Shown here one piece after another: positions 26,859 to 36,574 of a stretch of 64,000 nucleotides of DNA; the stretch's first letter is position 1, and every line of letters begins with the position of its first letter. Under the pieces are notes generated by a model, which did no database searches, was not told where the DNA came from, and saw nothing but the letters and a program-made list of their open reading frames with translations. The position numbers were made by a program, and so were the translations under genes. Source of the DNA: Desulfobulbaceae bacterium (lineage in GTDB: Bacteria; Desulfobacterota; Desulfobulbia; Desulfobulbales; Desulfocapsaceae); NCBI GenBank assembly GCA_024636345.1, contig JAGXHG010000008.1, positions 62,001 to 126,000 of the forward strand, given 5' to 3'.

Positions 26859-27716
26859 TTACAGTTCATAGAGTCTGGCATTATCTATCAGACGAACTCT
26901 TTCATTAACCTTCACCGCCAGGATCAACCTGCTGTTCTCAGCCACAGTTTCACTGCGATTAAGGCTGTCAATATCAACGATTTCTACATAATCAACAACA
27001 CAACCAGGAACCTGACGAATTTTCTCCTCAAGATCGGCACACAACTCAGCTGCGATAAGAGGTTGAACAGCATTTTTTACCTTTTCCCGAGCAAAATTAA
27101 TGGCACGATAGAGACAAAGTGCCCGCTCCTTCTCATCTTCCTGCAAGTAACTATTGCGTGAGCTCATGGCCAGACCATTGGCTTCCCGTACAATGGGATG
27201 AGCAACAATATGCACCGATAGATCCAGATCCCTGACCATGCGCCTGATCACAGCCAGCTGCTGGAAATCTTTCTCACCAAAGACAGCCAGATGGGGCTGA
27301 GTCTGATGAAACAATTTCATAACGACTGTGCAGACCCCATCAAAATGACCCGGTCGGCTGGCTCCGCATAACCCAAGTCCCAACTCCGCCACCCGAATAG
27401 TGGTTTGAAATCCGGCAGGATACATATCTGGAACAGAGGGGGCATAAAGAACATCAACATCCTCACCAGCAGCAAGATCCATGTCTCTCTGTAGATCACG
27501 CGGATAGGCTGCAAGGTCTTCACCTGGGCCAAACTGAATGGGATTGACAAACAGGCTGACCACTACCCTATCAGCACTTTGTCGTGCCTGACGCATTAAA
27601 GCCAGATGTCCAGCATGAAACCAGCCCATGGTCGGTACAAGGGCAATTTTCTGCCCCTGCCCTCTCCAACAGGCTGCAAGAGCTGTCATCTCCGACAGTC
27701 CTTGAACCAATTTCAC
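26859..27716 (-). CDS. panC: Pantothenate synthetase
   Basis: It joins pantoate and beta-alanine using ATP. The HIGH-type motif is present as PTMGWFHAGHLAL, with the usual MGALHEGH changed at two positions while the histidines are kept. SLFVNPIQFGPGEDL, FGEKDFQQL and MSSRNSYL with the KMSKS-like loop are also present. The length of 285 residues is normal. Its start overlaps the TPR gene by 4 bases. Confidence 0.95.
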   Translation of the reverse strand: MKLVQGLSEMTALAACWRGQGQKIALVPTMGWFHAGHLALMRQARQSADRVVVSLFVNPIQFGPGEDLAAYPRDLQRDMDLAAGEDVDVLYAPSVPDMYPAGFQTTIRVAELGLGLCGASRPGHFDGVCTVVMKLFHQTQPHLAVFGEKDFQQLAVIRRMVRDLDLSVHIVAHPIVREANGLAMSSRNSYLQEDEKERALCLYRAINFAREKVKNAVQPLIAAELCADLEEKIRQVPGCVVDYVEIVDIDSLNRSETVAENSRLILAVKVNERVRLIDNARLYEL

Positions 27717-28408
27717 TGAATTGCCTTAAGTCTGGCGATTTTCTCATCAACCTCTACCTTAACAGGATCATTTTGATTCTGGCCGGTAAAAGTCGACAGA
27801 TACTCCTCATAAACAACCAGGGCCTGTTTTACATTTCCCTGAGCCTCATATATTCTAGCCAACCCGTTAAACCCTTCTCCTTCATACCCAACAATCTTCT
27901 GCATGGCCTTATACTCAAGAGTCGCGGCATCAAAAGATCCAGCAGCCTCATTGGCCTGAGCCAGACCAAAGGTCAATAATGCAAAAAGGGGGTCAGATGC
28001 ATTTATTCTTTTTCGTATTGCCCCATATTGTTCAGCAGCCTCCTTGAATTTCCCGTCTTTCATCAACTCGTGAGCAAGTTCGGCTTTAGCCCAATGCGCC
28101 GAAGGAGTTCCTGAAAAGTCAGTGGCCACGGCAACCAGAGCCTTATGTCTTTCCGGAACAGCAGTCTGCATAGCAACTGACAACGACGCCGACGCATTTT
28201 GGATCCGTTTTGACCGATACGAACTGTACAGAGTCAAACTGATAACTACTACTACGACAACAATAGTTCCAATCTGCAGACTCTTTTTATTCTTTTTAAC
28301 AAACCGGATAACAACAGGGGGAAGATTAAGATGCTCAAGCAATCCGCTACCTTCGCTGTGAGAACTCTCCTGGATCTGCTGTTTATCAAAGGCACTCTGT
28401 CCTGCCAT
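27713..28408 (-). CDS. Single-pass membrane protein with TPR-like repeats
   Basis: This is a 231-residue protein with a short cytoplasmic N-terminus, one membrane helix at about 46-64 (IGTIVVVVVVISLTL) and a soluble C-terminal part of helical TPR-type repeats (AHWAKAELAHELMKDGKFKEAAEQY, GFNGLARIYEAQGNVKQALVVYEEYL). The architecture resembles YfgM-like proteins that act near the translocon. The link to panC is only by operon position. The specific partner is not known. Confidence 0.75.
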   Translation of the reverse strand: MAGQSAFDKQQIQESSHSEGSGLLEHLNLPPVVIRFVKKNKKSLQIGTIVVVVVVISLTLYSSYRSKRIQNASASLSVAMQTAVPERHKALVAVATDFSGTPSAHWAKAELAHELMKDGKFKEAAEQYGAIRKRINASDPLFALLTFGLAQANEAAGSFDAATLEYKAMQKIVGYEGEGFNGLARIYEAQGNVKQALVVYEEYLSTFTGQNQNDPVKVEVDEKIARLKAIQ

Positions 28409-28629
28409 ACCAACCTCCTTTTGCTTTTTGCTTTACCTTTCCACGCAAACATTTTAGGTTATTTTTTCTGGATATGAATTGTTCTATTTACTCGATAGCG
28501 TTCATCATGTCCATTCCCAAACTATGATAATCTCGTAAAAAGTCTTCACGTTGGCCGCTCTGATTCTGTAAATATCACAAAATCGTATTGCTGCAAATCA
28601 TCCAACCATTATCATCCTGATTTACTCAA

Positions 28630-30000
28630 ATGGAACCTTTTACCATGTCACCTTCAGAACCGGCGATACTTACCGTTTCCCAGATCAGCCGGTCAATCAG
28701 ACATCTTCTAGAAGGCGAATTCCGCTTTATCAGCGTAAGCGGCGAGATATCAAACCTCTCCCGCCCCTACTCCGGCCACAGCTATTTTACCCTTAAAGAT
28801 GAGGGCGCACAGCTTCGCGCGGTTCTCTTCAAAGGGCAGCAGCGCTTTTTGGCCAAAGATCCCCATGACGGTCAGCAAGTGATCTGTCACGGTCGGATCT
28901 CTGTTTATGAACCCCGTGGTGACTATCAACTTATTGTTGACTCAATTGATTTTCATGGGGCAGGCCTGCTCCAACTACAATTTGACGAGCTAAAAAAACA
29001 GCTGGCTGCAGAAGGTCTTTTCGACGTAGAACGGAAAAAATTGATTCCCCTGTTTCCTAGAAAAATCATACTGATCACCTCGCCCACTGGAGCTGCCGTC
29101 CATGATTTTCTCAAGATATGGAGAAATCGAAAATGGGGTGCCACCATTCAAATCTTTCCGGTAAGGGTCCAAGGGAAGGGAGCTGCTGAAGAGATTGCCG
29201 AGGCAATAGTCCGAATCAATAAGGAGATAAACTCGGACATCATCGTCCTCTGCCGGGGCGGAGGTTCGCTGGAAGACCTCTGGACCTTCAATGAGGAGTG
29301 TGTGGCCCGAGCCATTTCCGGATCAACCATACCCATTGTCTCTGCCATTGGCCATGAAGTTGATTTCACCATTGCCGATTTCTGCGCCGACCTGCGATCT
29401 CCAACTCCGACTGGTGCCGCGGAACAGATTATTCCGGATCTCACCTTGCTGCAAAGACAGATACTTCTCCACAAAAGACAACTCACTACTCTGCTTCTGA
29501 AAAAAATAGACGACTACAGCAGACAAGTATCGCAGAGCAGACGTCTGCTTGGAGATCTGGGGATGACCCTTTCCCATCTCACCTTGCAGATCGACCACAA
29601 CACATCCCGTCTGACTCACTCAATGAAAATAATCCTGCAGCAGCAGACGTTTCTCCTTGAAAGAATCATGATCAGACTAGAGCGCCAATCACCAGTCAAC
29701 AGAATGACCATTCAGACACAACGCCTGCGCCATGCCACCGAAAAGCTGATTGAAAGGACACAAACCCTGCTCAGACAAAAAAGGGCAGTCTTTTCCGCCC
29801 AAACAGCGCTTTTAGATACCGTCAGTCCCCTTGCCACCCTTGCACGGGGTTATGCCATCGTCAGAAGAAAAAAATCAGGTAAAAACAGGGAGGAAATAAT
29901 TACCAGAAGCATACAAGCCCAGACAGGAGAACAGATAGAAATACTACTCCATAATGGCAGTCTGGAATGCGAAATAAACAAGGTGATTAACCCATTATAA
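28630..30000 (+). CDS. xseA: Exodeoxyribonuclease VII large subunit
   Basis: XseA degrades single-stranded DNA together with XseB. An OB-fold lies at the N-terminus (FRFISVSGEISNLSRPYSGHSYFTLKD is the family block). The catalytic region shows ITSPTGAAVHDFL, VLCRGGGSLEDLW and SAIGHEVDFTIADF. Coiled-coil helices follow, and the C-terminal LARGYAIVR closes the protein. An ATG 15 bases downstream is an alternative start. Its partner xseB is about 5 kb away at 35360. Confidence 0.95.
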   Translation: MEPFTMSPSEPAILTVSQISRSIRHLLEGEFRFISVSGEISNLSRPYSGHSYFTLKDEGAQLRAVLFKGQQRFLAKDPHDGQQVICHGRISVYEPRGDYQLIVDSIDFHGAGLLQLQFDELKKQLAAEGLFDVERKKLIPLFPRKIILITSPTGAAVHDFLKIWRNRKWGATIQIFPVRVQGKGAAEEIAEAIVRINKEINSDIIVLCRGGGSLEDLWTFNEECVARAISGSTIPIVSAIGHEVDFTIADFCADLRSPTPTGAAEQIIPDLTLLQRQILLHKRQLTTLLLKKIDDYSRQVSQSRRLLGDLGMTLSHLTLQIDHNTSRLTHSMKIILQQQTFLLERIMIRLERQSPVNRMTIQTQRLRHATEKLIERTQTLLRQKRAVFSAQTALLDTVSPLATLARGYAIVRRKKSGKNREEIITRSIQAQTGEQIEILLHNGSLECEINKVINPL

Positions 30001-30018
30001 GGCAGGTACTCCTTACCA

Positions 30019-30519
30019 TTATTCCAGATGTAACAGGGTGTTTATTTCACTATCTATCTTATAGAGGACGTTAGCCAGTTGCACATGATTTTCAGATCCA
30101 GCTTTCCGCAGGTCTTTTCCCCAGGCCCTTAACATATCCGTGTTGACTCTGCGTACTCGATTATCTCGACTCCACTCATAGCCGATTTTAACACCAAGTG
30201 CCTGCATAGCCGCCAGTCTTTTTTCTCGTTCATGCTCGGGAAATTTTTCCACAACGGCCTGAGTTATTTTTTTCCAACCATCAAACAAAGGGATCCCTTC
30301 TTGAAACCGATGATACCAATTTCTTTCCCCTGGAGAAAGGCTAGTCAGCACCTCTTCTGGAGCTTGCAAAGAACCGTTCGAGGCAATCAAAATTTCATTA
30401 CCCTGCTGTGTTGTTTGTTCTGTCTGCTGAACATCCTGAAACTGCCCCGCAATTCCGGGAACGCTGAACAATAATGAGGAAACCAGCATCAAAAAAGTAA
30501 TTCTCTTTGAATATCTCAT
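30019..30519 (-). CDS. Hypothetical secreted protein
   Basis: The 166-residue protein begins with a clear Sec signal peptide (MRYSKRITFLMLVSSLLFSVPGIAG). It is followed by a Gln/Thr-rich linker and a helical, charged domain with WYHRFQEGIPLFDGWKKI and GYEWSRDNRVRRV. I recognise no family. The domain lacks cysteines, so it is not obviously redox-active or disulfide-linked. It lies convergent to xseA and divergent from eno. Confidence 0.6.
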   Translation of the reverse strand: MRYSKRITFLMLVSSLLFSVPGIAGQFQDVQQTEQTTQQGNEILIASNGSLQAPEEVLTSLSPGERNWYHRFQEGIPLFDGWKKITQAVVEKFPEHEREKRLAAMQALGVKIGYEWSRDNRVRRVNTDMLRAWGKDLRKAGSENHVQLANVLYKIDSEINTLLHLE

Positions 30520-30727
30520 ATGCCTACCAGAAATAAAATTTCAAGAAAACAAAAAAAAATCAATATTTACACTCTGTAACGTATCAACAAACCTCACCAC
30601 AATTGATCATACTTAAAAAATACCTTTCATCTCTCAATAAGTCAAGATATCCTACCCTTAAACGACTACATAATATTCAGTAAAAATGCTCAATTCACTC
30701 AAAGAAACAACCAGAGGAGGAGTTCCA

Positions 30728-32014
30728 ATGCAACCAGTCATTACTTCACTGTCCGCTTTAGAGATTCTTGATTCCCGAGGCAATCCAACCGTTCGTGTCC
30801 TGTGCTGCCTGAACAATGGCATTCAAGTGTCAGCCTCTGTTCCTTCCGGGGCCTCGACCGGGGAACATGAAGCTGTGGAATTGCGTGATGGAGACAAAAA
30901 ACGGTATAATGGTAAAGGCGTGCTCCAAGCAGTGGCAAACATCAACACCCTTATCGCCCCGGCACTCACTGGTTTCAATCCTGCCCGTCAGGCCGAAATT
31001 GACCGGTTGATGATCAATCTTGACGCCACCCCCAACAAAGGCAGGATGGGGGCCAACGCCATACTCGGAGTGTCCATGGTAGTGGCCAAGGCTGCGGCTG
31101 CGGCATCAGGGCTTCCACTCTATGCATATCTGGGTGGTCCCGGCGCAATCCGCCTGCCAGTACCGATGATGAATATCATTAATGGTGGCAAACATGCGGA
31201 CAACAGCGTGGATTTTCAGGAGTTCATGGTCATGCCCATCGGCGCCCCGACCTTTGCCGAGGCTCTGCGTTATGGTACTGAAACCTTCCATGCTCTCAAA
31301 AGAATATTGAGACAAAAAAGCTACTCCACAGCTGTTGGCGATGAAGGTGGATTTGCGCCGAACCTGCAAAGCAACAATGAAGCATGTGAATTTATCGTTG
31401 ACGCCATCGAGGCCGCCGGTTACCGGCCTGGCCTTGACCTGGCCATCGCCCTGGATCCGGCCGCCAGCTCATTTTTTGCAGACGGCGCCTATCATCTTGA
31501 CAAGTCAGGTCAGGGTACAAAAAACAGCGCTGAAATGACCCATCTCTACGACCAGTGGCTTGACGCCTACCCCATCGTTTCCATTGAAGACGGCCTGGAT
31601 GAAAATGACTGGCAGGGATTTAAAGAACAGACCGCAGCCCTTGGTAACAAGACCCAAATTGTGGGTGACGACCTCTTTGTCACCAATACCCGCTTCATTG
31701 CCCGCGGCATTGAGGAAAAATCAGCCAATAGTGTGCTCATCAAACTGAACCAGATCGGCACCGTCACCGAAACCATGGAGGCCATACAACTCTGCCGCCA
31801 GGCCGGATGGGGATATGTAATTTCTCACCGCAGTGGGGAGACCGAGGATACCTTTATGGCTGATTTTGCTGTCGCCATGGGAGGCGGACAGATCAAGACC
31901 GGTTCAGCCTGTCGCAGTGAGCGGATAGCCAAATACAACCGGCTGTTGGAGATTGAAAGAGAACTGGGGCCGGTGGCGGTCTTCAAAAATCCGCTGGCAA
32001 TGCGATTAAATTAA
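30728..32014 (+). CDS. eno: Enolase
   Basis: This glycolytic enzyme interconverts 2-phosphoglycerate and phosphoenolpyruvate. The N-terminal [18 protein letters not shown], the loop SGASTG, the Mg ligands around [11 protein letters not shown] and VGDDLFVTN, and the signature [14 protein letters not shown] are all present. I chose the ATG at 30728, which has AGGAGG 9 bases upstream; the frame is open from 30686. The length of 428 residues is normal. Confidence 0.96.
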   Translation: MQPVITSLSALEILDSRGNPTVRVLCCLNNGIQVSASVPSGASTGEHEAVELRDGDKKRYNGKGVLQAVANINTLIAPALTGFNPARQAEIDRLMINLDATPNKGRMGANAILGVSMVVAKAAAAASGLPLYAYLGGPGAIRLPVPMMNIINGGKHADNSVDFQEFMVMPIGAPTFAEALRYGTETFHALKRILRQKSYSTAVGDEGGFAPNLQSNNEACEFIVDAIEAAGYRPGLDLAIALDPAASSFFADGAYHLDKSGQGTKNSAEMTHLYDQWLDAYPIVSIEDGLDENDWQGFKEQTAALGNKTQIVGDDLFVTNTRFIARGIEEKSANSVLIKLNQIGTVTETMEAIQLCRQAGWGYVISHRSGETEDTFMADFAVAMGGGQIKTGSACRSERIAKYNRLLEIERELGPVAVFKNPLAMRLN

Positions 32015-32029
32015 AATTAAACTTTTATG

Positions 32030-32168
32030 GCTTTTCGCCATCCAAACAGACACAAGGAGATGGCTAAGCGAAAAAGCCCAAAGTCTGAGGACTGCGGTGT
32101 ACTTTTTGGTACACCGCAGTGACGAAAGATACTGCACAACGAAGCATTTGAGACTTTTCGAGACGCCT
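32030..32168. repeat. Palindrome-containing intergenic element after eno
   Basis: A perfect stem (ACTGCGGTGTACC with its complement, about 32091-32121) is embedded in a longer non-coding unit with GCGAAAAAGCCC on the left and ACTTTTCGAGACGCC on the right. It may act as a terminator for the convergent eno and hslU genes. Its size and internal symmetry look more like a dispersed REP-type element. Confidence 0.5.
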
Positions 32169-32170
32169 CT

Positions 32171-33586
32171 TCAGAGAATAAATCGGCTCAAGTCTTGATC
32201 CTGGGCAATGGCATCAAGCTGGGCACGCACATAATCAGCGCTGACCACGAATTGCCCCTCACCCCGCTCCGAGGCATCATAGGAGAGCTCATCCAGTACC
32301 CTCTCCAAAACAGTATGCAGCCGTCTGGCCCCAATTTCCTCGGTGTTCAGATTCACCTCGACCGCAATTCTGGCCATTTCCTGAATGGCCTCTGGATCGA
32401 AGACCAATTCAACCCCTTCGGTTGCCATCAGGGCGATGTACTGTTTGATCAGGGCATTTTCCGGTTCAGTGAGGATGCGGACAAACTCATCCCGGCCTAG
32501 TGAATGCAGTTCAACCCGGATAGGGAAACGTCCCTGCAACTCAGGAATCAAATCAGAGGGTTTACTCATATGAAAGGCGCCGCTGGCAATAAAAAGGATA
32601 TGATCTGTTTTGACCATACCATGTTTGGTGGTCACAGTTGAACCTTCTACAATGGGCAGAAGATCGCGTTGCACCCCTTCACGAGAGACTTCCGGCCCAT
32701 GACCACCCGAACTCTTGGACACGATTTTGTCAATTTCATCAAGAAAGATGATCCCGGATTCTTCGGTCCGCCGCAGGGCCTCTTTCATCACCTTGTCCAT
32801 GTCAACCAGACGCTCCATTTCCTCCTTGGTCAAGGCCTTCATCGCCTCTGGCACCTTGAGTTTCTTCTTCTTTTTCTTCTTGGAAAAGATCTTGCTGAAG
32901 GCATCCTGGAGATTGGACTGCATATCCTCCATCCCGGAAGTGGTCATAATCTCCACCATGGGAGCCCCATGAGACTCGGAGAGATCCAGCTCAAGCTCGC
33001 GTTCGTCAAGCCTTCCATCCCGCAACATCTCCCGAAATTTTTCACGGGTTGAGGATTCTCCCTCTCTTCGTCCGAGGGTTACGGCCCGCTCCTGTTCTTT
33101 ATCACTCTGTAATAAAAATGAATGACTGCCATCAGGACCTTCGCCCATTGCTGCTGATGGTGGCAGCGGCAGCAGGATGTCGAGGATTCGCTCTTCGGCA
33201 TTGACCTCGGCCAGGCCATGGGTCATCTCTTTTTGTTCTTCTTTGACCATACTGATCGCAATCTCAACCAGATCACGGATCATGGATTCAACGTCACGTC
33301 CAACATAGCCGACTTCAGTGAATTTAGATGCCTCAACCTTGAAGAATGGCGACTGAGCAAGGGTGGCAAGACGTCGTGCGATCTCTGTCTTACCTACTCC
33401 CGTAGGCCCGATCATGATAATATTTTTGGGAGCAATCTCCTCACGCAAGGGAGATTCAACCTGACGCCTTCGCCAGCGATTCCTGAGGGCAATGGCCACA
33501 GAACGTTTTGCATCCGCCTGGCCAACAATATATTTATCCAGCTCGGTTACGATTTCTTTAGGGGTCAACGATTGTATAGAATTCAT
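32171..33586 (-). CDS. hslU: HslU ATPase of the HslUV protease
   Basis: This AAA+ unfoldase feeds proteins to HslV. The N-terminus [22 protein letters not shown] is typical. Walker A GPTGVGKT lies at 60-67, and Walker B and flanking sequence read [11 protein letters not shown]. The C-terminal arginine finger region ([12 protein letters not shown]) and the C-terminal tail that docks into HslV (DLSRFIL) are intact. The intermediate I-domain contains an unusual run of seven lysines (FSKKKKKKK). The start overlaps hslV by 4 bases. Confidence 0.96.
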   Translation of the reverse strand: MNSIQSLTPKEIVTELDKYIVGQADAKRSVAIALRNRWRRRQVESPLREEIAPKNIIMIGPTGVGKTEIARRLATLAQSPFFKVEASKFTEVGYVGRDVESMIRDLVEIAISMVKEEQKEMTHGLAEVNAEERILDILLPLPPSAAMGEGPDGSHSFLLQSDKEQERAVTLGRREGESSTREKFREMLRDGRLDERELELDLSESHGAPMVEIMTTSGMEDMQSNLQDAFSKIFSKKKKKKKLKVPEAMKALTKEEMERLVDMDKVMKEALRRTEESGIIFLDEIDKIVSKSSGGHGPEVSREGVQRDLLPIVEGSTVTTKHGMVKTDHILFIASGAFHMSKPSDLIPELQGRFPIRVELHSLGRDEFVRILTEPENALIKQYIALMATEGVELVFDPEAIQEMARIAVEVNLNTEEIGARRLHTVLERVLDELSYDASERGEGQFVVSADYVRAQLDAIAQDQDLSRFIL

Positions 33587-34113
33587 ATCTTTTCGATGAT
33601 AATGGAATGATTGGTGAAGACACAGATAGAGGCGGCAATATCCATGGACGCTTGACAGATGGCCTCGGCATCCAGATCGCTATGGCGGATCAGAGCCAGA
33701 GCCGCAGCTTGCGCATACGGACCACCGGACCCGATGGCAAGCACCCCGTTATCCGCCTCAATCACGTCTCCAGTTCCAGTAAGCAGCAGGGAATATTGAC
33801 TATTGACTGCCACCAGCATGGCCTCAAGCTTGCGCAACATCTTGTCCGTCCGCCACTCCTTAGCCAGCTCTACGGACGCCCGCATCAGATTGCCGTTATA
33901 TTGCTCCAGTTTCTGCTCCAGTTTATCAAAAAGAGTAAAGGCGTCAGCGGTGGCCCCGGCAAACCCCGTGATAACCTTCTCATGATAGAGCCGACGCACC
34001 TTGCGAGCCTCATGCTTCATGATTGTATTTCCCAGAGAGACCTGACCGTCACCGGCAAGGGCCACCTGACCTTTATGCCGTACCGCCAGGATTGTTGTAG
34101 ATCGTATTTTCAT
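33583..34113 (-). CDS. hslV: HslV peptidase of the HslUV protease
   Basis: This is a proteasome-like threonine peptidase of 176 residues. The family core [21 protein letters not shown] starts at Thr6, so five residues (MKIRS) must be removed to expose the catalytic threonine, as in relatives with short propeptides. [14 protein letters not shown] is also typical. Together with hslU it forms a two-gene operon downstream of xerC. Confidence 0.95.
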   Translation of the reverse strand: MKIRSTTILAVRHKGQVALAGDGQVSLGNTIMKHEARKVRRLYHEKVITGFAGATADAFTLFDKLEQKLEQYNGNLMRASVELAKEWRTDKMLRKLEAMLVAVNSQYSLLLTGTGDVIEADNGVLAIGSGGPYAQAAALALIRHSDLDAEAICQASMDIAASICVFTNHSIIIEKI

Positions 34114-34209
34114 GTTTTATTATCCAGTAAATGTTATACTTTTTTCCAATCATACTCTTTAGTTAATCTTACTCTTTATACAGGAAACGACGCAGAGGTA
34201 ACAGGGAAT

Positions 34210-35115
34210 CTACTTATTTTTAGCCATTGGATGGGCCTTGTCATACACCTCCGCCAAATGGTCAAGGGTCAGATGGGTGTAACGCTGGGTCGTTGACAGA
34301 CTGGCATGGCCCAGCAATTCTTGCACCGAGCGAAGATCCGCACCCATCTCCAGTAGATGGGTGGCAAAAGAGTGACGGAGGGCATGTGGTGTCACCGTCT
34401 GCGGGATCCCTGCCCGCTCTCCATAGGCCCGAACAATTCGTTCGACGCTTCTCGTGGTCAGACGGCTGCCACGGCTATTGAGAAACAGGGCTTCTTTCTC
34501 CAGAAGAAGACCACGACCAGCCCGTTCCTGCATCAATTGCTGCCGACTTGACAGCCATACCTGAACCGCCTCTCTGGCGGGTCGTCCCACCGGCACCAAA
34601 CGCTCCTTGTTTCCTTTGCCCCTCACCCTAAGCATCTCAGTCTCAAAATCAAGGTGTTCCAGATTGCGTGAAACAAGCTCCGCCACCCGCATCCCTGTGG
34701 AATACAAGAGTTCCAGGATGGCCCGATCACGTGCCATAAAGCTGTCTTGTTCATTTGGGGTTTCAAGGAGCAAAAAGACCTCATCAACGGTCAGAAACAC
34801 AGGGATTAATTGGGCGATTTTGGGCCCTGAAATCCCGGCAAGTGGATCTGAATCTACCACCTTCTGGCGCTGGAGAAAGCGAAAAAAAGTGCGCAAGGCC
34901 GAAAGCTTCCTGGCAACCGTTGCCGCATTATTTTTACCATGCAGGCTGACCACAAATTGACGGATAGAAGTTGCATCTGTGGCCTGGATTGGTACTGTGT
35001 CAGCAAGGGTCATAGCAAACTCCAGCAGATCGTGCTGATAACCTGCAACTGTATGTTGAGAATACCCCTTTTCATGGGTCAGCCAACGTAAAAAATCTTT
35101 AATCAGCTCTTGCAT
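34210..35115 (-). CDS. xerC: Tyrosine recombinase XerC/XerD type
   Basis: It resolves chromosome dimers at dif. It has an N-terminal SAM-like domain (FLRWLTHEKGYSQHTVAGYQHDL) and a catalytic domain with Arg in STGMRVAEL, HALRHSFATHL, and LGHASLSTTQRYTHLT with the catalytic Tyr. The length of 301 residues is standard for Xer. It is unrelated in sequence and position to the island integrase at 11.5 kb and is probably the housekeeping copy. The adjacency to hslVU is a common bacterial arrangement. Confidence 0.92.
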   Translation of the reverse strand: MQELIKDFLRWLTHEKGYSQHTVAGYQHDLLEFAMTLADTVPIQATDATSIRQFVVSLHGKNNAATVARKLSALRTFFRFLQRQKVVDSDPLAGISGPKIAQLIPVFLTVDEVFLLLETPNEQDSFMARDRAILELLYSTGMRVAELVSRNLEHLDFETEMLRVRGKGNKERLVPVGRPAREAVQVWLSSRQQLMQERAGRGLLLEKEALFLNSRGSRLTTRSVERIVRAYGERAGIPQTVTPHALRHSFATHLLEMGADLRSVQELLGHASLSTTQRYTHLTLDHLAEVYDKAHPMAKNK

Positions 35116-35359
35116 GCCATAATTAAGTTTTAAGTTTTAGAGGTTAGGTGTTAAGATTGAAAAATTACAATCACAGTTTACTGCACTGATTCTGGTCTTA
35201 TCTTGCAATTGAAAAGATTCTTTCCAGCGTTTAAGCTCATTTTCACCTTGTAATCACTTGGCGAAACGTCCCTTTTTGGTCATAGGCTAAAACAGATCAT
35301 TGTATGATCACATTTTTATACAAACTTAAGGCTTAACACTTAATACTTTTTTACTTATT

Positions 35360-35608
35360 ATGGCAAAACAAACATTTGAAAATGCTCTGGCCCGCCTTGA
35401 ACAGCTCACGGAAGAACTGGAAGATGGAGATCTGAGCCTGGATAAAAGTCTCAAAAAATTTGATGAGGGAATAAAACTCGCCGCATTCTGTAACAGCAGC
35501 CTGACCGATGCAAGGGCCAAAGTGGAGCTCCTTCTGAGTAAAGATGGTCAGCTTGAACCAGTTCCTTTTAATGAGATTGACAATGGAGATCAAGACGTAT
35601 CTGAATAA
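35360..35608 (+). CDS. xseB: Exodeoxyribonuclease VII small subunit
   Basis: This is an 82-residue helical protein with the family signature [36 protein letters not shown] (read in part). It binds the XseA coiled coil. The gene overlaps ispA by 26 bases. The xseB-ispA-dxs order is widely conserved in proteobacteria and supports all three calls. Confidence 0.94.
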   Translation: MAKQTFENALARLEQLTEELEDGDLSLDKSLKKFDEGIKLAAFCNSSLTDARAKVELLLSKDGQLEPVPFNEIDNGDQDVSE

Positions 35609-36494
35609 TCAGAGGCTGGTGATCGAAGACGCCCTGGAACGATACATGCTTACGGCTGACATGGAGAATAGTGCCTTTGCCCATCATATTGAGGCCATGC
35701 GCTACAGCTTGTTTGCCGGCGGCAAACGCATTCGCCCCATTCTCTGTTTGGCTGCAGGACAGGCCATTGGCAGGCGGCCAGTTCCCGACATTGACCTGCT
35801 CCCCATTGCCTGCGCCCTGGAATGCATCCATACCTATTCCCTTATCCATGACGACTTACCGGCCATGGATAATGATGACCTGCGCCGTGGTAAGCCCACA
35901 AATCATACCCTCTTTGGAGAGGCTGGAGCCATCCTTGCCGGAGACGGTTTGCTGACCTGGGCCTTTGATCTGCTCAGCAACAACGGGCAAAGTGACAGTG
36001 CACTGTCCCCGAAAAAACAACTGGAAATTATCCACCTCATTGCCCGGGCTGCGGGTTCACTGGGCATGGTTGGCGGCCAGGCTTTGGATATTGAAAATGA
36101 AAATAAAGAATTCCCCTTTGACACCCTGCGTGTCATCCATCGCAGCAAGACCGGTGCCCTGATTACCGCCTCGATTCTTGCCGGGGCCATTGCTGCCGGA
36201 GCAAACCAGACCCAACAAAAGGCCCTGACCAGATACGGCGAGCAGATTGGCCTGGCCTTCCAGATTGTCGATGATCTGCTTAATGTTACCGGAACCACAG
36301 AACAACTGGGTAAGACTGCCGGCAGCGACGCCACCAGAGGGAAAGCTACCTACCCTGCCTTTTTTGGAATTGATGCCACCCGACAAAAGGCGCGAGCGGC
36401 CGTGGAAGAGGCCCAGGAGGCCTTGAGTCTCTTTGATGAAAAGGCAGATCCATTGCGAGCCATTGCTCAATACATTCATACACGGTCGCATTAA
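35583..36494 (+). CDS. ispA: Polyprenyl synthetase / farnesyl diphosphate synthase
   Basis: It condenses IPP with allylic diphosphates. The first aspartate-rich motif is [14 protein letters not shown] and the second region is [37 protein letters not shown] is the conserved N-terminal block. I chose the ATG at 35583 inside xseB; the open frame starts 13 codons earlier. The length of 303 residues fits bacterial short-chain enzymes. Product length (C15 or C20) cannot be read with certainty. Confidence 0.93.
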   Translation: MEIKTYLNNQRLVIEDALERYMLTADMENSAFAHHIEAMRYSLFAGGKRIRPILCLAAGQAIGRRPVPDIDLLPIACALECIHTYSLIHDDLPAMDNDDLRRGKPTNHTLFGEAGAILAGDGLLTWAFDLLSNNGQSDSALSPKKQLEIIHLIARAAGSLGMVGGQALDIENENKEFPFDTLRVIHRSKTGALITASILAGAIAAGANQTQQKALTRYGEQIGLAFQIVDDLLNVTGTTEQLGKTAGSDATRGKATYPAFFGIDATRQKARAAVEEAQEALSLFDEKADPLRAIAQYIHTRSH

Positions 36495-36574
36495 AAGTAT
36501 CTTGACAAATTATTGGTTTCATTCAAGATACTCTCAATCATTCACTCATAAAACTTAAAACTCTCTTTTCCGTT

